64,000 nucleotides of DNA from JAMQPK01 sp963782595. GTDB lineage: Bacteria > Acidobacteriota > Vicinamibacteria > Vicinamibacterales > JAMQPK01. A program made the translations under genes and the position numbers. How positions within the stretch are numbered: position 1 is the stretch's first letter; every line of letters starts with the position of its first letter. The notes below the pieces were generated by a model. The model made no database searches. It worked only from the letters and a program-made list of their open reading frames with translations, and had not been told where the DNA came from. Below, in pieces: positions 1 to 8,005 of the stretch. The stretch lies in contig CAWAKJ010000001.1 in the NCBI GenBank assembly GCA_963782595.1, forward strand, positions 496,001 through 560,000. The letters run 5' to 3'.

Positions 1-247
1 GCGCGGGAGTCGCAGCGGCAGTGGCGCCAACCATGCGATCGTACTCGGCCCGCAGCTCGGCGTTCATCAACGTGCGATACGCCTCTGTCAATGATGCCGC
101 GCGCTCCGCCGCCATCTCCTGGAATTCCTTGCCCAGATGCTGGACCTTGTCTGGATGATAGCGTGCGATCTCGCTTCGAAACGCCCGCTTGATCTCTTCG
201 GGCGTCGCGCCTGGCTCGACGGAAAGAAGTTGATAAAAGTTCTGCAC
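1..247 (-). CDS. J-domain (DnaJ-like) protein, partial
   Basis: N-terminal fragment of a J-domain protein that runs off the left edge. Reading from GTG at 247 the product starts VQNFYQLLSVEPGATPEEIK and carries the HPD signature (RYHPDKV) between helices II and III, which in this family stimulates Hsp70 ATPase activity. The start lies 13 bases after the pilB-like stop on the same strand, so the two are probably co-transcribed. What follows the J-domain is unknown, so it cannot be said whether this is a full DnaJ, a CbpA-like protein or a J-domain fused to something else. GTG is chosen because it directly precedes the conserved domain and no ATG is available. Confidence 0.75.
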   Translation of the reverse strand, partial: MQNFYQLLSVEPGATPEEIKRAFRSEIARYHPDKVQHLGKEFQEMAAERAASLTEAYRTLMNAELRAEYDRMVGATAAATPA

Positions 248-260
248 AGCCTGTGGGGAC

Positions 261-2252
261 CTAGCCCTGCTTCTTGAACTCCGCCACGTTCGCGGGCGGG
301 AGTTCCTTCCGTTCCTTGTCTTTTATTCTCTTGCTCGATTTGCGCGCTTCAGTCGTACGCGAACAGTACGGACAGAAGTTCCACCCAGGCTGCAGCGAGC
401 GCCCGCAGTGCGGGCAGCCGCCGCTCAAGCGGCGTCCGCACTGAGGACAGGCAAGGAAATCGATGCCAACCGCCGCGCTGCATCCCGGGCAGAGCGTGCG
501 CATCTCGCGCACTTCTGTGACAACTCGCAACAATTCCTCGGCCGTCGTCTGCCCGCTCTTGACCTTGGCCAGTCCGTCCTCACCGAGGCTGACCATGCCG
601 CCCGCCAACGCCGCTTCGCGCAGCGACTCTTCCCCGGCCCTCGACGCAATCAACCGGCGAAGCTTGTCGGTCACACGCATCACTTCGTAGAGCCCCATGC
701 GGCCACGATAGCCGGTCTGGTTGCACTGATCGCAGCCAACCGCTTTGTAGAACGGCAGTGCCGCGGCATCGGCTTCGGAAATATTCAGCGCACGCAGCAC
801 ATCGGGCTCGGGCGTGTACTGACGGCGGCAGCTCATGCACAGCCGGCGCACGAGACGTTGTGCCACGACGCCGATGAGCGCGGACCCGGCGACGAACGGC
901 TCAACGCCGATGTCCGTCAAGCGGGTCACGGTCGAGGGCGCATCGTCTGTGTGCAGCGTCGAGAGCACGAGATGGCCCGTCTGCGCCGCCTGCATCGCGA
1001 TCCTCGCAGTCTCCTGATCGCGGATCTCGCCCACGAGGATGATGTCGGGATCCTGGCGGAGTATCGACCGGAGAGCGCTCGCAAACGTGAGCTTGATCTT
1101 GTCGTTGATCTGGGTCTGATTGATGCCTTGCAACTGGTACTCGACAGGATCTTCGATCGTGATGATGTTCGAGTTCTCTGTCTTCAGCGTCGTCAACGCC
1201 GAGCACAACGTCGTCGTCTTGCCGCTGCCTGTGGGGCCAACCACCAGAATCATGCCGTGCTGGTGGCGCAGGAAGAACCGCAGCTCTTCGAGCGCGGCCG
1301 CCGAAAACCCGAGCTCTTCGAGCGGCGGAAGGCCCTTGCGGTGATCGAGCACGCGCAACACGACCTTTTCGCCGAACAACGTGCGCAACGTCGAGGCGCG
1401 GAAGTCGACTTCGGTCCCCTCCTCCGTGGTGACGCGAATGCGGCCATCCTGCGGCAGCCGTTTTTCCGCGATGTCCATCCCGGCCATGATCTTCAAGCGG
1501 GCGATCAAACCCTCGTGCACCCACTTGGGCAGATCCATGACCTCCTTCAGCAGACCGTCGAGCCGGTGCCGCACGAGCACACCTTTTTCGAGCGGCTCGA
1601 TATGCACGTCGCTGGCATGGCTGCGAATCGCGCTGCGCACGACAAGATCGACGAGGTCGATGATGGGCGCCGTCTCGCTGCGCTCTTTGAGTCCCGCGAC
1701 CGGCTCGAACACCTCTTCGTCAACCGAGCGCCGGGCGAGCGACGTTTCCGCAGCGGACTCTCCGGCAACGCCCTTGCCGCGTGGGCTCTGAACGAGCCCC
1801 GCCCCTGGCGACACTTTGGCGAGTGCCTTGTCGGGATAGCTTTTCTGAATCGAGTCGAGAATCTCCGCCGCGGTGGTGACGACCTGCTTGATTCGGTAGC
1901 CGGTCTGAAACTCGAGATCCTGCACAAGACTGAACAAGAGCGGGTCGGCCATGGCCACAGTGAGCAGGTTCTTCTCGAGGCTCGTGGCGATGCAGACCCG
2001 CTTGACGGACACGTCTTTCGGAATCAGGACGACGGCTGTCGGATCTGGAGGGTTTTCCGCCAGGTTGACGTACGTAAACCCGAGCTGATGGGCCAGCGCC
2101 TTGGCAATCTGCTTCTCGGTCGCGAGGTTCATCCGCACGAGCACCACACCCAGGCGATCGCCTGTGCGCTTGTGCTCGGCCAGGGCAATCTGCAGATCGG
2201 TCTCGCTAATCAGCCCCGCCTGGATAAGACATTCACCGATTTTTTTACGCAC
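261..2252 (-). CDS. pilB: PilB/GspE-type secretion or type IV pilus assembly ATPase with C-terminal zinc ribbons
   Basis: Cytoplasmic hexameric ATPase that powers type IV pilus or type II secretion assembly. Domains in order: an N-terminal MshEN/GspE_N module (about residues 1-140), a variable linker, and the GspE ATPase core with Walker A GPTGSGKTTT near residue 341, Walker B/Asp box ILVGEIRD near 406, and the family tetracysteine zinc site (LCMSC ... GCDQC) near 471-510. Beyond the normal end there is a roughly 75-residue tail with four CxxC knuckles (CPGC, CPQC, CPHC, CPYC), i.e. a double zinc ribbon. GAGG stands directly against an upstream TTG (2258) but is well spaced from GTG at 2252, so GTG is preferred. 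Whether the target is a pilus or a secretion system is not decided here; the nearby ExeA-like gene fits either. Confidence 0.9.
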   Translation of the reverse strand: MRKKIGECLIQAGLISETDLQIALAEHKRTGDRLGVVLVRMNLATEKQIAKALAHQLGFTYVNLAENPPDPTAVVLIPKDVSVKRVCIATSLEKNLLTVAMADPLLFSLVQDLEFQTGYRIKQVVTTAAEILDSIQKSYPDKALAKVSPGAGLVQSPRGKGVAGESAAETSLARRSVDEEVFEPVAGLKERSETAPIIDLVDLVVRSAIRSHASDVHIEPLEKGVLVRHRLDGLLKEVMDLPKWVHEGLIARLKIMAGMDIAEKRLPQDGRIRVTTEEGTEVDFRASTLRTLFGEKVVLRVLDHRKGLPPLEELGFSAAALEELRFFLRHQHGMILVVGPTGSGKTTTLCSALTTLKTENSNIITIEDPVEYQLQGINQTQINDKIKLTFASALRSILRQDPDIILVGEIRDQETARIAMQAAQTGHLVLSTLHTDDAPSTVTRLTDIGVEPFVAGSALIGVVAQRLVRRLCMSCRRQYTPEPDVLRALNISEADAAALPFYKAVGCDQCNQTGYRGRMGLYEVMRVTDKLRRLIASRAGEESLREAALAGGMVSLGEDGLAKVKSGQTTAEELLRVVTEVREMRTLCPGCSAAVGIDFLACPQCGRRLSGGCPHCGRSLQPGWNFCPYCSRTTEARKSSKRIKDKERKELPPANVAEFKKQG

Positions 2253-2531
2253 GCTCAACCTCGGCGGCTGCCGGCCGTCGAATCTGCAATTCTACGGACG
2301 CCTCCGACCGTGAATCAACAGCTTCTCCACAGTGCATCACATTGGAACACAAGGACTTATTCACAAAACTGCACCGGGCTTGAGAAGCGGGGACACGCAT
2401 CGCACGTCGTATTGTCGGCGTCCGTCTGACCTGTCGGTAGGGGCGATCCAGCAGCACCGGCGCATGGTGGGAGATTTGCACTTCTACGAGACACAGTGTT
2501 CGGCCCGGCGACGCCTCAATTCTGATAAGTG

Positions 2532-2561
2532 TCACATCGTCAATAGTTTGCGGCGATGTGA
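2532..2561. promoter_or_regulatory. 8-bp inverted repeat, possible operator
   Basis: TCACATCG (2532-2539) and CGATGTGA (2554-2561) are perfect inverted arms around a 14-base spacer, lying just downstream of the candidate minus-strand promoter and between two divergent genes. The arm spacing would suit a dimeric regulator. No regulator is identified. Confidence 0.3.
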
Positions 2562-2596
2562 ACAATCGAAGCGACCCGAGGCGTGCGTCGGCCGGA

Positions 2597-2625
2597 TTTA
2601 TCAAAAAGGAACACAAAAGCAGCAA
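2597..2625 (-). promoter_or_regulatory. candidate sigma-70-type promoter for the pilB-like gene
   Basis: On the minus strand, TTGCTG (2625-2620) and GATAAA (2602-2597) are separated by exactly 17 bases in an AT-rich patch. This fits -35/-10 spacing and points toward the pilB-like gene. It would give a leader of over 300 bases, which is long, so the assignment is tentative. Confidence 0.3.
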
Positions 2626-2702
2626 AATCTGCTTAAGTCGTTTCAAATAAGTAACTTACGTGTGTCTCACGACGGGACACGAAGAGACATGAAGGGACCA
2701 CC

Positions 2703-3848
2703 TTGGCGCAAGCGGCTCTGACACGAAGCGGCACGACCCGCGAGGCCGCCGCCGACATTCGGGCTCAAATCACGCGCGTGCTGACCGAACGGGGCGATGC
2801 CATCGTGTCGGACAGCGTGGCGATGTTCCCGTACAACGGACCGCAGCCGCTCGAAACAGACTATTGCGAGCGGCTGGGCCGCCGGCTGCTGCAGCTCTTC
2901 ATCGGCAGCATCGAAGGGCGGCTTGCCGCCGCACCCGAGACCCTCGCCGACCTGCAGCGTCACGTCGCCGATCGCAACCTTCCGGTCCTGCGTCTTTTCA
3001 ATTTCGTCTACCTGATGGAGCGTTCGGTCCTCGACGAGCTCGCACTCGACCAGGGAGTCGGCGCCGCCTCGGCGCAATGGCTCATCGTGTCTCAGGCCGT
3101 GCGAAAAGCATCGTTCGACATGATGGCCGCGTATTTCGATCGCGTTCAGCGCGAGCCTGTATCGCCGACCATCACCGACAAGCTGACCACGTTGTACAGC
3201 CGCGCAATGATGGACGTGGTGCTGTCAACCGAAGTGCAGCGGGCCGAGCGCTACTCGTTTCCCATGGCGCTCCTGGTGTTCGACCTCGACCAGCTCTCCG
3301 AACTCAATCGGCGGCACGGCTACGGCGTCGGCGACCGCCTGCTCGAACGGCTGGGCATTCTGATTCGCACATTTTTCCGGCAGAACGACTGGGTGTTCCG
3401 CCACGGTGAAGACTCCATCGCTGTGCTGCTGTGTCAGGTTGCAGCCGAGGATGCGTTCTTTCTCGCATCGCGCGTGGTCGCCATGGTGGAGCAACGCCTT
3501 GGATTCAAGGATCACAACACCGACGAACGCGTTCGCGTGACAGTCAGCGCCGCTGCGATCACCGGGCAGGGTTCGCTGGGCGACCCGTTCGACGCCGAGC
3601 GGCTGCTGGTGGAAGCCGATGCGGCGCTGAAGCGGGCGAAATCACTCGGCCGGAACCGCGTCGAGAAAGCGGCTATCGCTCCCACGTCGCTGTCGGTGCA
3701 GAGCGCCGCCCACTATCTGCAGTGTTCGCCAGCTGTCGTGCAGAAGCTGATTGCCGAAGGCAAACTGAAAACAACCGGAACGGGCGCGGCGCTGCGCATT
3801 CAGAAACTCGGCATCGAGGACTATCGCAGTGTAGGACGAGTCCTATAA
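2703..3848 (+). CDS. degenerate GGDEF-domain protein with C-terminal excisionase/MerR-type HTH
   Basis: A 381-residue cytoplasmic protein. Residues 1-150 are mostly helical with no recognised domain. A GGDEF fold follows (about 155-320), keeping FDLDQLSELNRRHG and the closing RAKSLGRNRV but with the active-site GGDEF replaced by HGEDS near residue 232. It is therefore probably not a working diguanylate cyclase, though ligand binding cannot be excluded. The last 48 residues (LSVQSAAHYLQCSPAVVQKL and on) look like an excisionase/MerR-like helix-turn-helix. Start is TTG at 2703 after a GAAGG ribosome binding site. It diverges from the pilB-like gene and ends in a palindromic repeat. A nucleotide-responsive or purely structural DNA-binding regulator is an inference. 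Confidence 0.75.
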   Translation: MAQAALTRSGTTREAAADIRAQITRVLTERGDAIVSDSVAMFPYNGPQPLETDYCERLGRRLLQLFIGSIEGRLAAAPETLADLQRHVADRNLPVLRLFNFVYLMERSVLDELALDQGVGAASAQWLIVSQAVRKASFDMMAAYFDRVQREPVSPTITDKLTTLYSRAMMDVVLSTEVQRAERYSFPMALLVFDLDQLSELNRRHGYGVGDRLLERLGILIRTFFRQNDWVFRHGEDSIAVLLCQVAAEDAFFLASRVVAMVEQRLGFKDHNTDERVRVTVSAAAITGQGSLGDPFDAERLLVEADAALKRAKSLGRNRVEKAAIAPTSLSVQSAAHYLQCSPAVVQKLIAEGKLKTTGTGAALRIQKLGIEDYRSVGRVL

Positions 3849-3849
3849 A

Positions 3850-3876
3850 TAGGCGGGTCTTATAAGACCCGCCCTA
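3850..3876. repeat. GGCGGGTCTT palindrome, gene-end copy 1
   Basis: Perfect inverted repeat (arms GGCGGGTCTTA/TAAGACCCGCC) between the convergent GGDEF-HTH and acs genes; the TAA of the first gene is immediately upstream. It belongs to a family with copies at 22498, 53453, 62576 and 63609. As a hairpin it could end transcription in both directions, though it lacks a T-run. Confidence 0.85.
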
Positions 3877-3881
3877 CTCAT

Positions 3882-5853
3882 CTACCCCGCCTCTTCGTAC
3901 TCTGCCTTCAGCTTCGCGACGACGTTGGGATCGGCCAGCGTGGTCGTATCCCCGAGCGCCTTTCCCTCGGCGATGTCTTTCAGCAGGCGTCTCATGATCT
4001 TGCCCGAGCGGGTCTTCGGCAGGTCGGCAGCGAACAGGATGTCTTCGGGCCGCGCGATGACGCCGATTTTCTTGACGACGTGCTCTTTCAGCTCGGCCAC
4101 GAGGTCGGGACCGGAGGCGTGGCCCTCCTTCAGAATGACAAACGCGGAAATGGCCTGTCCCTTCAGTTCGTGCGCACGGCCTACGACGGCCGCCTCGGCG
4201 ACCTTCGGATGATCGACCAGCGCGCTCTCGACTTCCATCGTACCGATGCGATGGCCCGCCACATTGATCACGTCGTCCACGCGACCGAGCACCCAGAAAT
4301 AGCCGTCTTCATCGCGTTTTGCGCCATCGCCCGTGAAATAGATGTGGCGCTCCCACTTGCTCCAGTACCTGCTTCACGAAGCGCTCGGGATCGCCGTAGA
4401 TGCCGCGAAGCATCGCAGGCCACGGGCGAGTCAGCGCGAGGAGGCCGCCGCCCACTTCGATCGACTGACCTGACTGCGTGCGAATCTCGGCTTTGATGCC
4501 TGGAAACGGTTTCGTTGCCGAGCCGGGCTTGAGAGGCGTCACACCGGGCAGGGGCGTGATCATGATCATCCCCGTCTCGGTCTGCCACCAGGTGTCGACG
4601 ACGGGACATCGCTCGCCGCCGATGTTTTTGTGGTACCAGATCCACGCTTCGGGATTAATCGGCTCGCCCACCGACCCCAGCAGCCGCAGGCTCGACATGT
4701 TGCGCCGCTTCGGCCACTCGGGTCCCCACTTCATGAACGCGCGCACGGCCGTAGGCGCCGTGTAGAACACCGTCACGCCATAGCGCTCGACGATCTCCCA
4801 CAGCCGATCTTTCTGCGGCCAGTCGGGCGCACCTTCATACATCACGACCGTCGCACCGTTGGCGAGCGGACCGTACACCACGTAGCTGTGACCGGTGACC
4901 CATCCGATATCTGCGGTGCACCAGTACACGTCCTCGTCCTTGAGATCGAAGACCCACTTCGTCGTCGCATACGTGCCGGTGAGATAACCCCCGGTCGTGT
5001 GCATGATGCCCTTGGGCTTGCCGGTGGTGCCGGACGTGTAAAGGATGTAGAGCAGATCTTCGGCGTCCATCGGCTCGGCCGGACACTCCAACGGCGCATT
5101 GGCCATCAGGTCTTCCCAGTCGTGGCTTCGAACGTGGGTCTTCAGGCTTCGGACTTCGGGATTCAGACCCGTCAGCCGCCGAAGCACGACGACGTGCTCA
5201 ATCGAGGGTGTGTCCTCAATAGCCTCGTATGCGACGGCCTGCAACGGCACGATGTGGCCGCGTCGGTACCCTCCGTCGGCGGTCACCAGGACTTTGCATT
5301 GGGCGTCGTTGATGCGATCGCGCAGCGATTCGGCACTGAAGCCCCCGAAGACGATGCTGTGTGGAGCGCCAATGCGAGCGCATGCAAGCATGGCAATCGC
5401 CAGCTCAGGTACGAGCGGCATGTAAATGGCGACGCGATCGCCCTTCTTCACGCCGAGCGACTTCAGCACGTTTGCGAAGGCGGTGACCTGGCGATAGAGA
5501 TCGAAGTAGGTCAGCGTGCGGCGATCCCCGGGCTCTCCCTCCCAGATAATCGCCGCCTTGTTGCGGCGGGCGGTGCGGATGTGACGATCGACGCAATTGA
5601 CCGACACATTCGTCTGGCCCCCGACGAACCACTTGGCGTGCGGCGGGTTGCTCCAGTCAAGCACCTTCGTCCACTTGCGGCTCCACTCGAGCTCTTCAGC
5701 GAACTTCGCCCAGAATCCTTCCAGATCACGTTCGGCTTCTTCGTAGGGCGTCGTATCGCGCACGTGCGCTCGTGCGCGAAATTCTGCGGGCGGTTCGAAC
5801 ACGCGATCCTCATGGAGGAGCGCGGAAATTTCAGGGTCTTTGATGTCAGACAT
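3882..5853 (-). pseudogene. acs: acetyl-CoA synthetase with a one-base frameshift
   Basis: AMP-forming acetyl-CoA synthetase (acetate + ATP + CoA to acetyl-CoA). Visible are the adenylate-forming motif YILYTSGTTGKPKGI, the WWQTETG motif, and in the tail the acylation-controlled lysine motif PKTRSGKIMRR. The frame breaks near residue 494: the sense strand reads GTGAAGCAGGTACTGG where KQYWSKW needs GTGAAGCAGTACTGG, i.e. one extra G at 4368-4369, and a TGA follows at 4309. Without that base the gene is exactly 657 codons with no other lesion, so either a very recent mutation or a sequence error is likely. ATG at 5853 is chosen because the family start MSDIKD begins there. It lies 13 bases after the TPR gene. 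Confidence 0.9.
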
Positions 5854-5866
5854 GACAGGAAGAATA

Positions 5867-6406
5867 CTACTTCGCCGCGGGCACTTCGACGCCGGCTCCC
5901 AGCACTTTCCGCATGGTGGAGAGATTCGCCAACGACTCGACGCTGCCCGGTTCAATCACCAATGCGGCGTGAAATTGCGCGGCGGCCGCCTCGAGCTTGC
6001 GCTGGTCGAGGTAGATGAGTCCCAGGTTGTTCCGGGCGCGCGCATTGCCGGGATCGATCGCAATCGCCAACTGGAAATGCGCGATAGCCTCGTCGACCAG
6101 GCCCTTGTCGCGATAGAGAACGCCGAGGGTGTTGAGCGCCTCGACTTGAGCGTATCTGGCACGCGCGCGTTCGAAGCGATCCTCTCCGGTCGTCCGAACC
6201 ACCACGGCCCATGAAGCGATGGCGCAGGCGAGGCCGACGAGGAGATGGCGGGGCAGACGCTTGATGCGGTTCCACGGCGTGATCGCGTTCACCCGATTGG
6301 AACTGAGCGTCTGCAGCACGGCGCCGGCTTGCGCCGGGTTGGCATGACGCCGGAATCTCGTCTCTCGTGCACGGCCGCGCCGCAGCGCGTCGAGAATGAT
6401 CGACAC
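5867..6406 (-). CDS. GspB-like membrane protein with TPR repeats
   Basis: A 179-residue protein that opens with MSIILDALRRGRA, closely resembling the cytoplasmic N-terminus of GspB/PulB-type proteins (MSxILDALRRAD). A membrane segment follows (HLLVGLACAIASWAVVV, about residues 53-70) and then two to three tetratricopeptide repeats (ALNTLGVLYRDKGLVDEAIA, ARNNLGLIYLDQRKLEAAAA). The usual GspB C-terminal domain is replaced by TPRs. Its GTG start follows the ExeA-like stop after one base (TGA C GTG), so the two are translationally coupled and probably form one GspA-GspB-like complex. The partner is inferred from context. Confidence 0.7.
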   Translation of the reverse strand: MSIILDALRRGRARETRFRRHANPAQAGAVLQTLSSNRVNAITPWNRIKRLPRHLLVGLACAIASWAVVVRTTGEDRFERARARYAQVEALNTLGVLYRDKGLVDEAIAHFQLAIAIDPGNARARNNLGLIYLDQRKLEAAAAQFHAALVIEPGSVESLANLSTMRKVLGAGVEVPAAK

Positions 6407-6407
6407 G

Positions 6408-7760
6408 TCAGTAACGAATTACCTGTGCATCGGCAAACGCCGTCATCTCGTGCACGCGATTCACTTCGGCCTTTGCGTCCGACAACGTCGCAAACTCGCC
6501 GACCAGCAGGCGGCGCCACTCGCCGCGCTCGCGCAGGTTGACATCCATCGAGCGCACGTCGTACCCAAGGCCGCGAAGCTCGACTACGACGGCATCGAAC
6601 CGTGCGGCCGCGGCGCTGCCCTCGCGCAGGAGATCGACAATTGGAAACGACGCCGTCAAGACGGCATAGCGCGGCTGACCGGGTGCAATAGGTGCAACGG
6701 GTGCAATGGGTGCTTCAGGTGCGCCAGGTGCGTCAGGTGCGGGAGACTCACTGGAAGCCGGCGGCGGCGACGACGCGGCCGCAGCGGCGGCGTTTGCCGC
6801 CTCCGCGTCAGACGACCATCGCGATGCCACCGTGCCACCTGCGATCGCGAGTGACATACTGGCACCGACTGCGGTGACATACACGGACGCGCGGCGTCGG
6901 AACCACGTCAGACGCGACGGACCTTCGTCCACCAGCTCGAGGCTCTCCGCGGCCTGATACGCCATGTCGGCCGACACCCGATTGGTCCGGGCAGAGTAGG
7001 CGGCAAGCAGCGCGCGATCGCACACGAGGTTGACAAGGCGCGGGATGCCTTTCGTGCGGTGGTGCACGAGATCGATCGCTCTGGGCTGAAACGAAACCGC
7101 CGCCGTCCCGCCCGCCACGTTCAGCCGGTGTGTCACGTACTCACCAACCTCGTCGCGGTTCAGAGGCCGGAGCTGATACCGGATCGAGACGCGCTGATCG
7201 AGTTGCCGCATCTGCGGGGCCTTCAGCAGCGGCTGGAGGTTCAGCTGGCCGACCAGCACGATCTGCAGCAGCTTTTCTTTGTCGGTCTCGAGATTCGAGA
7301 GGATGCGGATCTGCTCGAGCACCTGCATCGGCAGGTTCTGCGCCTCGTCGATGATGAGCAGCGCGCTCGCGCGCAGCGGCAGCAGGCTCAGGAGAAAGTC
7401 GTAGATCGTCTCGATCAACTCCTGCTTGCTGACGTGGGCGAGCCGCCCGCGCTTCACATCGTCGCGCGAGACGATGCCGAAATCCTGCAGAATCAGCTTC
7501 AGCAGATCCTCTTCCGACAGGAACGGATTCAGCACGAGCGCGCTGAAGGTCTTGCGATCGATCTCCTCGAGTAAGGCACGGCAGAGTGTCGTTTTGCCGG
7601 TGCCGATGTCGCCGGTGACGACCACGAAGCCTTCGCGACGCCGCACCGCATACTGCAACACCTCGAAGGCGTTGGCGTGCGACTCGCTCCTGAAGAGAAA
7701 CTTCGGATCGGGCGTCAGGCTGAACGGCTTCTCGGTGAGCCCGTAATATTCCTCGTACAT
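6408..7760 (-). CDS. ExeA/GspA-like AAA ATPase with C-terminal SPOR-like domain
   Basis: A 450-residue inner-membrane ATPase. The N-terminus MYEEYYGLTEKPFSLTPDP is the hallmark of the ExeA family. Walker A is GDIGTGKTTL near residue 48 and Walker B is ALLIIDEAQNLP. After a membrane segment (about 300-325) comes an Ala/Pro-rich periplasmic linker and a C-terminal 75-residue domain of SPOR type (YAVLTASFPIVDLLREG ... WRRLLVGEFATLSDAKAEV), expected to bind peptidoglycan. In Aeromonas, ExeA-ExeB remodels the cell wall for secretin assembly, a role that fits this gene pair. ATG at 7760 has a GAGAGGGA ribosome binding site; an upstream in-frame start is less likely. Confidence 0.88.
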   Translation of the reverse strand: MYEEYYGLTEKPFSLTPDPKFLFRSESHANAFEVLQYAVRRREGFVVVTGDIGTGKTTLCRALLEEIDRKTFSALVLNPFLSEEDLLKLILQDFGIVSRDDVKRGRLAHVSKQELIETIYDFLLSLLPLRASALLIIDEAQNLPMQVLEQIRILSNLETDKEKLLQIVLVGQLNLQPLLKAPQMRQLDQRVSIRYQLRPLNRDEVGEYVTHRLNVAGGTAAVSFQPRAIDLVHHRTKGIPRLVNLVCDRALLAAYSARTNRVSADMAYQAAESLELVDEGPSRLTWFRRRASVYVTAVGASMSLAIAGGTVASRWSSDAEAANAAAAAASSPPPASSESPAPDAPGAPEAPIAPVAPIAPGQPRYAVLTASFPIVDLLREGSAAAARFDAVVVELRGLGYDVRSMDVNLRERGEWRRLLVGEFATLSDAKAEVNRVHEMTAFADAQVIRY

Positions 7761-7935
7761 GGCGTTGTCCCTCTCGGCGCGGTGGAACCGCGCTACCGGC
7801 TTGACACTACAAGCGGACACACTTGCACGTGACTCGTTTCGGCACGAGGAGGGCTAAACCTTAGTCAGCCTTGAAATTAATGGATGGCCCGGAATGGGGC
7901 AGGAGGGGGAAGTGCACGGGGTTGCACAATATTGC

Positions 7936-7992
7936 GGTTCTAGGTTCTTGGTTATGGAACCCAGAACCTAGAACTCAGAACCCAGAACCAAA
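7936..7992. repeat. GGTTCT/AGAACC word array (hairpin)
   Basis: Degenerate words of 7-9 bases arranged as an inverted repeat: GGTTCTAGGTTCTTGGTT (7936-7953), then a four-base turn, then AACCCAGAACCTAGAACT and further AGAACC words. The arms pair with only two mismatches. It lies 14 bases past the stop of the inositol-phosphate synthase gene and upstream of the ExeA-like gene. No coding sequence or known mobile element is attached. Confidence 0.85.
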
Positions 7993-8005
7993 GAGCCCAC
8001 AGCGG

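Larger units (their letters stand above)
2253..2702. other. 450-bp intergenic region between divergent genes
   Basis: This is the only gene-free stretch longer than 300 bases. It is more AT-rich than its flanks, especially 2590-2680. It holds a possible minus-strand promoter, an 8-bp inverted repeat and one DnaA-box-like nonamer (TTATTCACA, 2357-2365). A minus-strand open frame (2646-2245, TTG start) has a leader-like N-terminus (KRLKQILLLLCSF) and overlaps the start of the pilB-like gene. It lacks a ribosome binding site and resembles no family I recognise, so it is not called as a gene. Confidence 0.5.

Noticed and set aside
408..2429. 673-residue plus-strand open frame antisense to the pilB-like gene
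   Set aside because: Arg/His-rich composition typical of the complement of a GC-rich gene; no domain.
2322..2575. Replication origin in the 2253-2702 gap
   Set aside because: Only one good DnaA-box-like nonamer, no dnaA, dnaN or gyrB nearby.
2245..2646. Minus-strand open frame with a leader-like N-terminus overlapping the pilB-like start
   Set aside because: TTG start without a ribosome site, no recognisable family, and the best promoter lies inside it.
4309..4380. Programmed +1 frameshift in acs
   Set aside because: No slippery codon at the site (CAG would re-pair as AGG) and no stimulatory stop close by; mutation or sequence error fits better.
4630..6018. 462-residue plus-strand open frame across acs
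   Set aside because: Antisense shadow; the acs reading is unambiguous on both sides of its frameshift.
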